The notes: a model not told the origin generated them from the sequence alone. 64,000 nucleotides of DNA from Favolaschia claudopus (GCA_037176885.1 JAWWNJ010000083.1:496001-560000), one strand, 5' to 3'. Shown: positions 20,990 through 34,975, counted from the first letter of the stretch. Translations and numbers: made by a program.

Positions 20990-22745
20990 CTATATGTACG
21001 GTTCTAAATACTGTACAAGTCATATTCAGAGTCAAATGAACGCGTCTTACTCGTTCATAGCGCGAAAATTCACCAAGTCGGCTGTTCTGAGTGAAAAGCT
21101 CATGTTTTGAACTTGAAGTTGATTTGCGCTGAGACTGGCAATCAAACAAGTCAGTAGATATCCTTTGAACGAACTAAACTAAGTCAAACTTACTTGAAAT
21201 AAGCTGTTTGATCTGATTTGACGTGTGGCTGCCTAAAGAAACAGACCAAGTCAGTAAATTCAAACTGTGAACATACCGAAACTTTGAAATCCATCCAATT
21301 TGCGCAAGTTGAAGACTTGGGCCTCATTTGAATGCAAACGATGAGTTGGAAGTCGTAGGAATTGAATGGTAACGGTACCTGAAACCCGTTGATGTTGGAG
21401 TTCAAGCTCACGGGAACTCGAAAAATCGAATTTGAAAAGCGAACTTGCAGGTACGTGAGTGAAGAAATCAAGTTGTATGAACTAATTAGCTTACCTGAAC
21501 ACGTCCCCGCATGAAATTGGCGTTCGGCGGACGCCGAAATCTCGAATTTCCAATTTTGATGTTGGCCTTGGAGAAACGGCGCAGGCGGGGACTGGGAGAC
21601 TGAACTATGGAAGTCAGTAGTACTTCAAAAGGAATGAAACACACCTTTGGTTCGTCCATTTCACCAACGTCGCTCGCCGGACGGCGAAAAATCGAATTCC
21701 CGAAAACGCCGGGAATTCGACTTGGGTGAGATTTGAAGTGCGAGAGCTGTAAACTACAGTATGATAGGGACGTAGATAGAAGAAGACTCACCTGACACCT
21801 TGCTCGGCAGATGAAAATCTATATACTCAGCGCATTCGCGGCGCCTCGACGAGCAACGTAGCTCGTGATGACGTCGCTTTGAGTTTGGAGGGGCGGCTTT
21901 TGCCTGCCGGCGGCAAAATCCCCCGTGAATCACTGCTGAAAATAAGTCAAAAAGAGCATAAGAAGAGATGGAAGGAATACTCACCCGAGGTCTCGCTCGC
22001 GGGAACAATTTCTATATACTCGAAGCTATACGCGCCGCTGCGCGGCGCGCCATCGACGAGCTGAACAGCTGGTGAGGCTGGGGAGGCGCTGCTTTGAGTA
22101 TGGAGGGCAGTTTTTGCCTGGCGGCGGCAAAATCTCCGGTGAAAAAGCGCTACAATGAAGTCAGAAAAGGCGTAGAAAGTTATAGATATACTCACCTTAG
22201 TGTGCCGCTCCGCCGATGAATTTCTATATACTCAACGCGTTACAGCGCCGCTGCGCGGCGCGTCCTCGACGAGCTCAAGAGCTCGTGAGGCTCGTAGGAA
22301 CCTCGTTGGTTTGAGTTTGGCAGGCGGCTTTTGCCTGCCGGCGGCAAAATCCCCGGTGAAAAGGTGCTGAAAATAAAGTCAAAAAGAGCATCAAGAGATG
22401 AGATGAATACATACCTGAGGGTGCCGCTCGGCGGACGAAGTTCTATATAGTCAAAGCTACACGCGCCGCGCACGGCGCGCGCGCAGTGACAAGGCTCGCA
22501 GGGTGGTGATGTTGACGTGTCGATGAGTTGGAGGGCGGGGTTAACCTGCCGGCGGCCAAATTCCCGATGCACAAAGCTGAAAAGAAGTCGTCAGATTGGG
22601 TGATTCAGGAACACCAAGGGAGCACCTCACTAGCATACAGCTCTGGGCTTAAGACGGCCGGTGGTGGGGTGGAGAGGGAGAAGGGAGAAGGGGGAGCGGG
22701 GGAAGGGAGGGGAAAGGAAGGAGAATGAGGTGGGGGAAGGAGAGA
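20990..22745 (-). other. Minus-strand multi-exon transcription unit, B1
   Basis: This is the B equivalent, with a CT-rich leader at about 22660-22745 (seen as a G/A-rich run on the plus strand), four cassettes and the same downstream exons. The exon near 21540 gives an open frame related to the A version but shifted. Confidence 0.4.
21792..22557 (-). repeat. Array of four ~205-bp exon-plus-intron cassettes, B1
   Basis: Donors lie at 21792, 21985, 22196 and 22415. Hairpins include 22031-22049 (8-bp stem, TGC loop), 22245-22261 (7-bp stem) and a perfect ACGAGCTC-AA-GAGCTCGT at 22269-22286. Confidence 0.75.
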
Positions 22746-22987
22746 GAGGGTGACGGTAACAAATCAAAAACATACGTACACCTCAAATCTCGGAGATTCG
22801 GTTGCACAAAATCAAAGCCTCAACAACGCGGACACATGACCGCGTGTCGCGTTGCTCGGCGCGAATCTGACGAGCTATTCAGTTCCCATGCCGCGAAAGA
22901 GTCAGCATGCTTTGAAGTTGACGCGTTGATTTATTGGGTGGAATTTTCAAGCGAACTTTGAGCCGCTGAGAGAATTTTCACAAAGTT

Positions 22988-24020
22988 CAGATGGAAGGTG
23001 CGCTTCTTCAGGAGTGACTGCATAGAGTTTGCTGCCCAGTGCGCGCTCGAGCCAGCCAGAATAACACGAAGAGCTCAAAACCATGAAAATTTCGGGGCTG
23101 CCAAGTCAACGTCGGCTAAAGTTTTGCCTGAGAAGCCGCACTGCCTTCCGGTGCCTTCCACGCAATCAATGGAACCCACCAAGACACCGGGCTTTGGTCG
23201 TATGGGCGCTGGAGCAAAAGCGCGATCCGCACATGCAAGCGCGCTGGTTTGTTTCGCTAGCCGATGTCAACCCATGAGAAACGGAACAAGGAAGCGCCGG
23301 CGACGCGCGTCGTTGGCGCCGGTGATCTCAGCCCGCCAGCCGCCGCCCGAGTCCAGTGTGCTGGCATTGGCAAATGACGAAAGAAGAGGGCATGTTGATT
23401 TCTCGTGACCGTGGAAACCAAAACCGCGGTTTATGTTCGACTTTCGGCTTTGCGGAACAAAATTTCCTTCTAAGGCGAGTTTTCAACTCCTACGAGTTCC
23501 GAAAGGAGAAAAGTCACCTCTTGCTTCCAACACTCATGTTCGTTTTGCGCTGCGCTGCACCAACGGTCTCGGCACACTCCGGCAAGAAACCCAACATACC
23601 TCGGAGTGTAACCTACGGCTATATGGCCCCATTTGGGCGCTGGGAACATGGAACCGGCAAATACGACACTTCCGCGCATTTTCAAAAATCGGACTCATGT
23701 GGCCTCGGAGCTTCCGCAATCACGTTAGGTTTGATTGTTATTTGTTTTGGGGGTACTGCTCAGCGTCGGGGGAAGTTCTTGGGGTGATTGGAGCACAGAT
23801 GAAGGTGATACGAATTTCGGTGTGTTTTCGTGCCTTGCGCTTCTTTCCCATCCACCCGCTGACAATTCCGAACCAAATTATTTTGCGTTCCTATTTGGCT
23901 TGTCTAAACCTGCTCTCGGTGAAGTTCCAGGACGCTACGACTCCGCCAACCCTCCAAACCTCGAAAGCTCACTTCCCCCAACTTCCGCCATTCCAGGGTC
24001 CTCTCCCCCGCCCTATCGAT
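22988..24020. other. Leading spacer of half A2, no supported gene
   Basis: This is a copy of 1-1030 plus a few single-base indels. The changed indel positions lengthen and shorten the spurious frames (for example 23356-23787), which is further evidence that none of them is a conserved protein. Confidence 0.5.
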
Positions 24021-24023
24021 CCA

Positions 24024-24266
24024 TTACGTCAGGTATTGATGCATCAGTTATGCATGAAACCTCTGATGTGAGTTGACAGCTTCTATCCCGGTTTCCAGCT
24101 ACGTACGAATATATTCAACTTCGCCGCTGACTTCTCCCTGTCCGTTTCTCCAACTGAATAGCGGGCTGCGCGGGCTTTGTAAGACACCCCACTGTCGATC
24201 CCGACGGATTTGCGGAAGATTTGGTGAGAAGAATCGCGTTGCAGGCCCGGTGGACGGGTATAAAGG
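24024..24266 (+). promoter_or_regulatory. Conserved promoter of the plus-strand unit, A2
   Basis: TTACGTCA lies at 24024-24031 and TATAAA at 24259-24264. The sequence is essentially that of A1. Confidence 0.7.
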
Positions 24267-24299
24267 TGAGCTCGCACCGTTGGTTTTGATTATGGGTTT

Positions 24300-27200
24300 G
24301 CCGCCCACTTCCCACCTCCCTCCCTTTACCCTTCCTTATCATCAACAACTCACTCTTATTCAAACTTCTATTCAATTCGACTTCAAAACTCTTCACTTCC
24401 CTTCCCTTTCCTTCAATTCGACGTTTTCACCTTCAATTCGGGCTTCGGCTTTATTCGGGCTTCGCCCGTCTTTCACTTTGTCGTTAACTTTCACTGTCGT
24501 TTGTGACTTCAACCCTACCACTCTTTCTTTCATTCAACTGACCAACATTTTTTTCTAACTCTAGGCTCTATCATCTGCTCTAGTACTTCCCTTTCTATTC
24601 AAATCCACCGCCGCACTGAATTTTTTGTATACCACTTCACCTTATTCAATCAAGTAAGTTTTCATCGCTTCTCGTTGAAACGATTACTGACACTCCGATT
24701 AGTTTCGTTTCTATTTGTTCTGTGCTCTATAAGCTGCAAGTTGTGACTGCTTCAACACCGAACTTACCTTCAAACCACATTCCGACGACTTTGTATCACA
24801 GGTGAGTGATTTAATCCTTGGTTTACTTCGAACTCTTACTTACTGATCTTTCATTCAGTTTGTACTCGTTCTATTCGTGCATGAGATGCACATTCTGACT
24901 GGTTGCACAAGGTAAGTAAGTCCATTATTGACTTCAACTTTGAGAGACTGACCGTTTGTAGCTTGATTCTTGAGATGCACATATCGGCTGTGTAGGTAAG
25001 CTCCGATACCGCTATTATCGACGAACACTGACCGTTCTAATAGTCCCATTCGACCTATGCCTTCAATGGGTTGCATTCAAGTCAAGTGAGACTTCAAAAC
25101 TCTTACCTGCCTTGAGTTCGGCGTTGTCTCGGGGATCCCCGGTGCGCCGATTCTTTGTTTCTTTCGGGTTTTTCTCTTCGTTTATTGACCGTGTCACTCA
25201 AGATTGACTTGTATAACGAATCTCAGGTTGAATTTGTTGAGATTGGGTCGATTTCGTTCAGGTGAGTACGATCTTTGACTTTGTGACTCTAATCTGACTA
25301 AAAGGTTTGAAGGCCGTCTTCGTTCATTAGACCTGGAGTTGTGTTGTTGGAGGTTGACTTTGAATTGGAACTGGTACAAGGTGAGTGATGCTAATCCGTT
25401 TACTATTTGACTCAATCTGACCTTGACTTTGAAGCTTTCTCATCGTAAGCCTCGGTTTGGGCCGATACCGACACTATGCCGGTATGAGTCAAGGTACGTT
25501 TGATTCTTTCTACTTCTCTACACGAACCGATCCTGACTTGTCTTCTGTACACCCCAGAGGTCGAAACCATGCCTCTTGGCCTCCAGCCTTCAGTCTATTT
25601 CGACTTCAACGCCGAAACTCTGCCGGTTTTGCTTCAGGTACGTCTGACTTCACTTTCTTACTCAAATTATTGACAGTCCAACTTGAATTTTGAAGCTTAG
25701 ACGCCGAAATCATGCCTCTCCGCACCATACTCTTCAAGTTCTTCACGTCCAACGCCGAAACTATGCTAGTTTCAGTCCAGGTACGTCTGATTTCAATTTC
25801 TTACCTTGAATATTGCCGGTCTGACTTGAACTTTGAAGGGCAAACCTATGCCGGTTTGAATCGCGCGCCAGCGCGCCTATTCATTTGAAGGTATATCGAA
25901 ATTATGCCGGTATGTATTCACTCTCCACTTCAAAAACACGACTCGAATCGATACTGACTTCACTTTTCTACACTCCAGAGGCCGCAACCATGCCTCTCCA
26001 CATCCAGCCTCCTTGTATCTCGACTCCAACGCCGAAACTATGCTAGTTTCGTCTCAGGTGAGTTTAAGTTCGCTTCCTTACCCTGATCTAATTCTTGACT
26101 TGAACTATGAAGGTCGAATCTACGTCGCTTTGGGTCGCGCGCGCGCGCCTATACGCTCGAAGTTATCCATACACATCTCTATCAAGTAAGTGAAGTTCAA
26201 CTCAACGTTGATCAACTCGAACTGACCTTAATCTTCCTTCTTTCCTTCGTTCTTGTACAGTTCGGTTCAAGCGTCAACGAGTCGCTTTCAAGTTGAAGTC
26301 AAAGTGTCATGATACTTGAGCAGTATCAACCCAAACTAAACTGAGGTGAGCTAGTTTCGATTCCGTTCATTTCCTTTCTTTCTTTCCGTCGTTCGTTCGT
26401 TCGGATGTTGTGAGTCACAGGTAGAGGGAAGTCGAGGTTGAGTTGCACAAGGTAAGTAAGTCCATTATTGACTTCAACTTTGAGAGACTTACCGTTTGAA
26501 TAGCTTGGTGAGATGCACATCTCGGCCGTCTCGGTAAGTTCTCAACTTCAGATACCGCTATTATAATCGAAACACTGACCGTTCTAATAGTCTCATTCGA
26601 CCTGTGCCTTCAATGGGTTGCATTCAAGTCAAGTGAGACTTCAAAACTCTTACCTGCCTTGAGTTCGGCGTTGTCTCGGGGATTCCCGGTGCGCCGATTC
26701 TTTGTTTCTTTCGCATTTTTCTCTTCGTTTGTTGAACGAATCGCTCAGTATTGACTTGAATAACAACTGTCTGGTTAGTTCTGTTGAGATTGAGTTGATT
26801 CTGTTTGGTGAGTACGCTTTCTTTGCTTTGTGACTTAAATCTAACTAAAGGGTTTGAAGCCCGCCTTCGTTCGTTTGACATGGAGTTTGGGGTTGGATTT
26901 GTAGTTGAGGTTGGATTGGGTTTAATATAAGGTGCGCATTGCTAACCTGTCTGCTATTTGACCCAATCTGACTTGATCTCACTTGCTAGGCTTTCGTCGG
27001 CTGCCTGAGTTTGGCCCGAAGCTGAAACTATCCCGGTATATTATCAGGTACGTCTCATTCTTCGCATTCTCTTACTTGAATCGATACTGACTTGACCCAG
27101 AGGCCGAACCTATGCCTCTCCGCACCAATGTTTCTGTGTATTTCAACTTCAACACCGAAAATATGCCGATTTGGCTTCAGGTACGTTGATTTCAAGTTCT

Positions 27201-28395
27201 TACTCTAGTTATTGACTCTCTTACTTCGATTTTGAAGGTCAGACGCCGAAACCTTGCCTCTCCGCGACAAAATCTTCAAGTACTTCGCATTCAACGCCGA
27301 AACTATGGCAGTTTCGTCCCAGGTACGTTCAACTTCGATTCCTTACCCTGATTATTACCGGTCTGACTTGTATTTGAAGGCCAAACTATGCCTGGCACCG
27401 AGTCTATGCCCCCCTGTGCATCCAGCATCCCGTGTACTTGAATATCAACGCCCAAACTATGCCTGCTTCGGCCCAGGTACGTTTGAATTCAATTCCTTAC
27501 TCTCATTATTGACTTGAAGTTTGAAGGCCGAATCTATGCCGCTTTGAATCGCGCGTGCGCGCGGTATACAATTGAAGGATCAATACAAGTACATAAGTAT
27601 CTTTCAAGTAAGTGAAGTCCAACTCACTGCTAACTCGAACTGATCTTAACTTTCTTTCGTTCTACAGCTCGGTTCAAGTCTCGATGATTCTCGGGAGTCG
27701 ACGAATCCATTCAAGGTTGAAGTTAAAGTCTGGTTAGAAGTAAATCAAACCTTGGATTGGACCGAGGTGAGCCTTGGTTTCGTTTATCTTCTCTTGTTTT
27801 CTCTCTCTTTCCTTCGTTCGGGGTCACAGGGAAAGGGAAGTCAAGGGTAGTACCTTGAACTCACCTTCATCTTATCTTGATACTCGGTCATTGACGGGTA
27901 CGGCTTTTTTCTCTCTTCATTTCGTTTCGTTTCATTCACCGTTTCTATCTATGTTCAACTTCGACTGATCTACACCTTGCTTTTCAGATTTTCGACTCAA
28001 TTCTCAAATTCCGGGTTTGTTTAACCCATTGCGAGTCGATTCGTTTCGAATCGCGTTGAATTTGCTCCGAAGTGAAGAGTTTGAAGGGTTCTGAAGGTAA
28101 GCTCTTCATTCCCTTCGTTTCCCTCATGCGCTGACAACTCAACTCAGCGCACGGTTCATAACTCATCTCATAACTCATCTCTTTCGAAAGCACAACTCAC
28201 CTCAACCTCCGCCTTCGGAATTTCCGCCTTCAATTCAACACAGGCGAGCTTTTCTTTCTTTCCTTCTCCTTCATTTCAATCGACTCGTACGCGCTTTATT
28301 ACTTGCTAACGATTCGCTCGCAGGTATCATTTCATTCAAAAACAAATTTCATTTCATTCAAATTGATTACCTGGTTACATTGTAGATACACTACA
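24300..28395 (+). ncRNA. Intron-dense plus-strand transcription unit, A2
   Basis: This is a near-perfect copy of the A1 unit, with the internal duplication at 24904-27852. Splice sites are unchanged. Confidence 0.45.
24904..27852 (+). repeat. Nested direct duplication inside A2 (24904-26443 and 26444-27852)
   Basis: This has the same structure as in A1, so the duplication predates amplification of the 23-kb unit. Confidence 0.8.
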
Positions 28396-29925
28396 ATATG
28401 CTACTGACTCGGCTGTCTCGACTTCCCACCTCCCGCCCATTCCCACCATCCCAACCTCTTCCCGCTGCGAACGTGCACAGCGCGCATCAACCGCCCTCCC
28501 GCGCCGCTCTCCCACCGTTTCTTCGGGTGCCGGAATCGACGCGACTCGCGCCGTCTTGATCTGGGTACGTCGATACGTCGGTAAGTCATCTTTTCCCTTT
28601 GTTCGCGTCAAAAACGAAAGAACTCACCTGAATTTTGATTTCCAGCGAGTCGGCGACGTTGCGTTGTTGTTGGTGTCGACGAAGGTAGGCGGCGCCGACG
28701 TCGGCTAGGGCGGAGGTGATCTGGGTAGACAGGTAAGTTTATCCGTTTCGTTCGTCGTCAAAATTGAGAGAACTAACTTACATTTTGATTTCCAGCCCGT
28801 TTCCGAGCGAGTCGTTGCGCGCAGCGCCGACATGACGATCTCAGCGTTGTAGGCCTTAAGGGTGTCGAGGAGGGCGTCGGCGGCGTGGCGCGGGCGGAGA
28901 GTGGAAGGGAGAGGGGTAGGTTTGGGCTTGAGGAAGTCGGGAGGGCGGGGAGACAGCGAAATGCGTCGGGACGACGATGTGGGCACGTTGGCGGCGGTCG
29001 GGCAGTCGGGAAGGAGCGGTGGTGGCAGGTAAGGGTCGAGGTGGGGAGGAGATGGGCTAGGGAGAAGGTAGATGTCGTTGATACGGCGCGGGAGAAAGGA
29101 GGAAGTGGTAGACGCACCTACATGTACCTGCTTTGTACAAGTAGAGTACTGCCGTTGTCGGCGTCGGCTTCGCAAACGGCCGCGGCGGGGCGGGGAGTCG
29201 GTGGTTGCGAGTCAAAGAGGGGGTGGAGGCTCGAGAGGTGGGTGTGAGGGGAGGGCGGGAATTCCGGGAATAAGGGTAAAAAAAAGTCGCTAACAAAGAC
29301 GCCGTTAGCGTACTCAAAAGGACAGCGGTGACGCACATTTACAACGTTGACGTCGCCGCTGACGCGTCGGTGAACATGGGTGGTGGTAGAGAGAGGCGGG
29401 GAGAGCGCGCGGTTGGGGGTGTAAACGAAACGGCGGGTGCTGTGTTTGCAGATAGTGTGGTGAGGTGGCGGCATCAGCGAGTCGGCTTTGGTTGCTAAAG
29501 TGGATAGGGTGGAGGAGGTGGGTGAGGAAGAGAAGGGGCGGGCGAGGCGTCGGAACGCCGCTACGTTGGCGATGGATCGGGTGAGAGAAATCAAAAGGCG
29601 CTAAAAAACGCAGACACGGACCTTTAGCCCTTCATACGCGCTTCACGGCGGCTGCATCTCGTGTCGTTCGCGTCGTCGTTGCCGGGGGGAGCGAGAGTGC
29701 GGGTGTGGTGAAGAGACGACGCGTTCGACGCGTTTGGCGCGGGAAGGAGGAGCTAGAGAAGGGGTTGAGTGGAATAGGGAAACGGCGAGGCACGAGAACG
29801 TACCTAAACGAATCGCGGCGGAGCACTCGACGCGTTGGTTGAGGGAAGGGATAGACGCTGTTTGTGAGTGAGTGAGGTGGAGAGTGGATAGACGCGCGAG
29901 AAATATTCCCACAGTCACCCAAGCT
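28375..29925 (-). CDS. Candidate minus-strand gene in GC-rich block, A2 (span only)
   Basis: This is a near-identical copy of 5377-6930. The last exon is unchanged; a one-base loss near 28662 falls in the penultimate exon. Confidence 0.3.
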
Positions 29926-30467
29926 TCCTCATTCCCACCGAAAGCGCTGACGATGTACAGTCGAAGGCTGCAGGAAGCGCCACCTGACGAACCGTGGGAT
30001 CCACTACTCCAGAATTGACGACACTCGGAATGAATTAATATGCGAGTTTCTCAACTTCCTGGAGTGTCAAAGCACTTTAAGCACACGCCACGATCGGACC
30101 CAGGGCCACCTTCAAGTTTGGACCTTGGCATTGGCATCCGAGTCGAAATCGGTCAGCGAAAAGTGTAGGCATTCACTCGGGTCGTGGGTCGAGGCTGAGT
30201 CCGGAGAAGCGACCAGGGGACCCACCCACAAGCACCCATGGATGTGCACCTGAGGCTGATCTTCGTTTCATAGGTCAAAATTGAGAACAGTGCGGATGTT
30301 ATCTACCTCGGGCGTGTCCGGAATTCATTATAGTTTCTCCGGGGGAACGGAGTTAAAATGGACCAGGCCAGGTTGCCGTCACTTGGCCTTCAAAATAAAA
30401 GGAAGGAAGCGCCGTCGACGGGGAAGCGTTCCTCTGCCCCCAAACTTCACCCTGGCATTCAAAAGAT

Positions 30468-32206
30468 ATGTCGGACAGCGCCTCTGTTGCTGAATTTCTT
30501 CATGTTGTGAGCGTGGCACAGGTCGGTCTCATTCCAGGCAACACGCTTTCAGCGCCGCTGACTGCGTTCAGACTTACATCGCCTGTGAGCGGTCCTGAAC
30601 AATTGGCAGTGCTCAACCGCTCAGTGATTGTAGGCACGACTTCAATCCTGGTGTGGGACTGGCTCTCTTGTCTTCCTCAAGAGGTATTTTAGGTTGCCGG
30701 GCCGCTTCATTGGCGGAAATTGATTTTTTTTTCGCCGCTTTTCTTTTTAGTGGCGCTACATCTGGAAATCTGGGGAGGGTGGAGTCCGGTCAAGGTTCTG
30801 TACTGCTTGGTGCGATACTACACTCTGGTGGTTCTCGTAGGTGATTGCTTTTCTTCCGCGTATATTTCATCACTTTGCACTTTTCGCTTACTTTCATTCA
30901 GTAACGGATATATGTGCGTCTTGTTATGAGCTGTCGTTCTTGGGTTTCATTCAACATGTTCGCTCTCAAAGGGTTCTTCGCCAGCTGGAGTGAAAGGTGA
31001 GTGCTCGCACATACACATGTCATGCGTCGCTCAACATCAGACAAGCTCCTGCGCACAACATGTTCGCATTCTACCCGGCATAGCCGTCATAACGATCTGT
31101 CCGTCGAAATGGGTCAGCATTGAATCCATTCCTCTTCTTCACCGAGTTCTCACTCCACTGTAGTTCTTGCCATACGGTGAATCGCTTTTCTCCGATAAGC
31201 AAGGGAAATTGGACCCACTGACCTCCGTCGTTCAGGGTGTACGCGCTCTACCAAACTAGCCGGCGGATGGGAATATTCCTCGTGGGCCTTCTAGCCGCTT
31301 TCTCGGCGTCATGGTCGCAGTCCCAATCCTCGCGTTCGATTGTGAGTAGGGGGCCGCCCCGCCTTGCTTCATTCACCCCTGTCAAACCATGCATTTTTAG
31401 ACACGAGACTTCCTTCGTGGCCCGGACCTTGTATTGGTGTGTGATTTACCGCTGTTAACGGCCGCCGTAGTATCTCTGTCTGACATGAACTCCGTTTCAT
31501 TTCACAGTGACTGGCAAACCCTCCATCGCCGGACCGAAATTCATCATTGCGTTTTACGCCTCTCCGATGTGAGTTAAATCAGTACATAATTTATTTCTGG
31601 CGATAAACTGGCAACTCGCAGGGCGTTCGACATGGTGATGACCTTTCTCACAGTGTACAAAGTTATCGAACATAATCGCCGTGCGGGTTCGTCTTCGTTG
31701 ATGAACCGAATTGTCCGTGATGGACTGTTGTATTTCTTTGCAATCACTTCGCTGAATCTGTGAGTGGATCTCTATCCTCCTGCTACTGTTAACCAACAAG
31801 GCTTTCAATAGATTGAATGTTGTATTTTTCATGTGAGATGCTCGATGCTCATCGATAACCTGATATTAAATCCCCGCAAGCCAACGCGACGAGCTTATCC
31901 CAAGCCATAAATGCTCCCCATGAGCATCCAACTCTCCAGTGTATTATGTTGCCGGCTGTACGTCTACAAACCCTATCTGATTCATCCGGCTAACTCTGAG
32001 AAAGGATCCTCAATCTACGAGCTTCGAGCGACGCAAGACCCCGTGCCAAGAAATTCAGCAACACCCGAGGCGGCTGGGTCACCGACATTGCGCAAGAAAC
32101 CGAGGAAGTTGAAAGCATACATTTCACCTCACGATCGTGTATCAGCCCTCAGCCTCCTCCTCCCCGCAACTCGCAGCTTCCGCCGTCTAGCCAGGAAGGT
32201 GAATAA
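30468..32206 (+). CDS. DUF6533 membrane protein (A2)
   Basis: This has the same exon layout as A1. Single-base differences would shift frame: a T lost near 31092 (exon 7), a C lost near 31302 (exon 8) and a C gained near 31900 (exon 13). They lie in the indel-rich part of the assembly, so I treat the gene as probably intact. Confidence 0.65.
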
Positions 32207-32720
32207 TTTACATGTCTCTTAGAGCCATCGACTGATATACTAGGTATCTTTGTTCATTTTGAGCGCAATGTAGAGCGTGATGGCGATTCCTCTTCGAGTA
32301 AAACTCAGATTGAAAGTCCAACGCTGGACACGCTTCCCACCTGTATAATTTGTTGTAGTCGATGCAATGTCCCAAAAAGGAAATTCTCAGACGCCGCCAA
32401 CCCCGCCTCGCAACTAAGCTCGCCGCGCGACCAAGGTCGCAAGCGACTCGCTAGCTTTGAACTTATAGGTTTCTGGTCGTGCACGGACCTCTCTTAGGTA
32501 TGGACCTGTTTATTCTTTGATAGTCCCGGGGAGAAATTTTTGATTTTGGGGGCCTTCAGGATGCCGTTTTCCTGGCCCCTTTGGCTGGGTTATGGGAGTC
32601 TACTGTACAGTTTTGTTTTAGACAGTTGGAAGTGAATATATTCATTTTTTTCGAGCAAATACAGTACAAAGTAAGAACGTAAAAGTAGGGGAGTAGTGAA
32701 AATTGAACTTGAACTCAAAC

Positions 32721-32760
32721 GACGCGCCGAGACGCGTTAATTAGCGCGTTTCGACGCGTC
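32721..32760. promoter_or_regulatory. 40-nt near-palindrome with ACGCGT motifs, A2
   Basis: The sequence is identical to the A1 element. Confidence 0.5.
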
Positions 32761-32765
32761 AAAGT

Positions 32766-34975
32766 CAAGATATTGCCTCGTAACTACTGCACAACTCGAA
32801 TTTGAAGTAAAGTCGACGCGTCTTACCTGTTTGTGACGCGAATTTCCACCAAGTCGGCTGTTTCGAGTGAAAAGTTGATATTTTGACCTTGAGGTGGAGT
32901 TGCGCTGAGGCTGCAAATCAAGCAAGTCAATAAACAGCCATTGATCGAAAGGAACGAAGTCAAACCTTACTTGAAATAAGCTGTTGAGCTGGTTTGAAGT
33001 CTGGCGGGTCTACAAAGAAACAAGTCAGTAAATTCACATTGCGAGCATACCAAGATGACATTCATTCAATTTGCGCAAGTTCCACGCTCCCGTGAAGACT
33101 TAGGCCTAAGTTGCAAAGGGTTAGTCCGAAAGCCTAAGAGTTGAATGAGTTGAATGAAATACACACCTCAAACCGAACGATGTTGAAGTTCAAGTTCATG
33201 GGAACTCGAAAACTCGAATCTGAAAACTGCAGTTGAAGGTAAGTGAGTGGAAAGGCCGAATCAAACGACGTGGTTTGCTTACCTGAACAACTTCCCGTAC
33301 GAAGTCGGCGGTCGGCGGACGCCGAAATCTCGAATTTCCAATTTTGATGTTGGCCTTGGAGAAACGGCGCAGGGCGGGGGCCGGGAGACTGAACTATGGA
33401 AGTCAGTAGTACTTCAAAAGGAATGAACACACCTTTGGTTCGTCCCCTTCGCCAACTTCACTCGCCGGACGGCGAAAACTCGAATTCCCGAGATGTCGGG
33501 AATTCGACTTGTGCGAATATTTGAAATGCGAAACCTGGAGGAAAGGAACCCATGTGAAAGAAAACATGAAAGGTTAAGCGAGGGACTCACCTGAGAGGCC
33601 GCTCGCCGGAAGAAATTCTGTATACTCAAGTATTAGCGCCGGCCTCAACGAGCAACGTAGCTCGTGATAATGCCGCTTTGAGTTTGGAGGAGCGGCTTTT
33701 GCCTGCCGGCGGCAAAGTCCTCGGCGCAAAAGCGCTGAAAATGGAGTCAGAATGAGCGTAAAAATCAGCAAGGAATACGCACCTGAGACCCCGCTCGCGG
33801 AACAAAATCTGTATACTCAAAGCTACACGCCGCTGCGCGGCGCGTCGTCATCGAGCTACATAGCTCAAGAGACTCGTGAGACAGGCGCTGTTTGAAGTCT
33901 GGAGGGTGGTTTTTGCCTGCCGGCGGCAAAATCCTGCGCGCAAAAGTCGTCAGAATAAGCATCAAAAGAAGGAATGAATACGTACCTGAGGGTACCGCTC
34001 GCGGGAAAGAATTCTATATACTCAAAGCTACGCGCCGCTGCGCGGCGCGTTGTCGACGAGCCAAAGAGCTCGCGAGGCACGTGGAAAGCCGCTACTTTAA
34101 GTCTGGACGGCGGCTTTTGCCTGCCGGCAGCAAAATCCCCGGCGCAAAGGTGGTCAAAAACACGTCAAGATGAACATAAAAGAAGAAAGGGAGACGCACC
34201 TGAGAACCCCGCCTCGCGGGAACAAGTTCTGTATACTCAAAGCAACGCGCGGCGCGTCCTCGACGAGCTGAATAGCTCATGAGGTAAGGGGGAACCTCGT
34301 TGGTTTGAGTAAGGAGGGCGGCTTTTGCCTGCCGGCAGCAAAATCCTTGGTGAAAAAGGGCTGAAAGTGATGTCAGAATGAGCATCAAAATATGAGCGGG
34401 AAACACACCTGAAGATGCCGCTCGCCGGAACTTCGGAAGCGATTCTAGATACTCAAAGCTATACGCGCCGCTGCGCGGCGCGTCGTCAACGAGCCGAAGA
34501 GCTCGTGAGGCTCGTGGGGAAGCCGCTGCTTGAAGTCTGGAGGATAGGGTTTGCCTGCTGGCAGCAAAATCCCCGGTGCAAAAGGGCTAAAAATGAAGTC
34601 AAAATGAGCATCAATGGAAGCAAGGGATACACACCTGAAGGTGCTGCTCGGCGAACGAAATTGTGTTCAGTCAAAGCGACGCGCCGCTTCGCGGCGCCCG
34701 CGCAGTGAACGCCTCGCACGGGATGTGATGTTGATGTTGCGATGTGAGTTGGAGGGCGGGGCTAGCCTGCCGGCGGCCAAATTCCCGGTGCAAAAAGCTG
34801 AAAAAGTGGTCAAATTTGGTCATTCAGGACACCAAACGAGTGCCTCACTGGGCATACAGGTCTGGGCTTGAAACGGCTGGTGGTGGGGTAAAGAGGAAGA
34901 GGGGAGAGCGGGAGAAGGGAGAGGAGGGGACGGGGAATGAAGTGGGGGAAGGAGAGAGAGAGGTGGTCGTAAGGG
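32766..34975 (-). other. Minus-strand multi-exon transcription unit, A2
   Basis: This is a copy of the A1 unit with a few single-base differences, for example near 33436 and 33793. Confidence 0.35.
33591..34777 (-). repeat. Array of six exon-plus-intron cassettes, A2
   Basis: This has the same six cassettes as A1 with minor indels. Copy number is unchanged between A1, A2 and A3. Confidence 0.75.

Larger units (their letters stand above)
12197..22987. repeat. Higher-order repeat, half B, copy 1
   Basis: This B-type half is collinear with A1. Identity to A is uneven: roughly 95% or more across the DUF6533 gene and around 17140-17340, but visibly lower in the 5' leader and in the GC-rich block. 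It carries a private 543-bp tandem duplication inside the DUF6533 gene (18599-19684). Together with A1 it makes one 22,987-bp period. Confidence 0.95.

Noticed and set aside
30468..32206. Calling A2, A3 and B2 DUF6533 genes pseudogenes
   Set aside because: Their frame breaks are private single-base indels in the error-rich part of the sequence, while A1 is intact at the same positions. Consensus error is the simpler reading.
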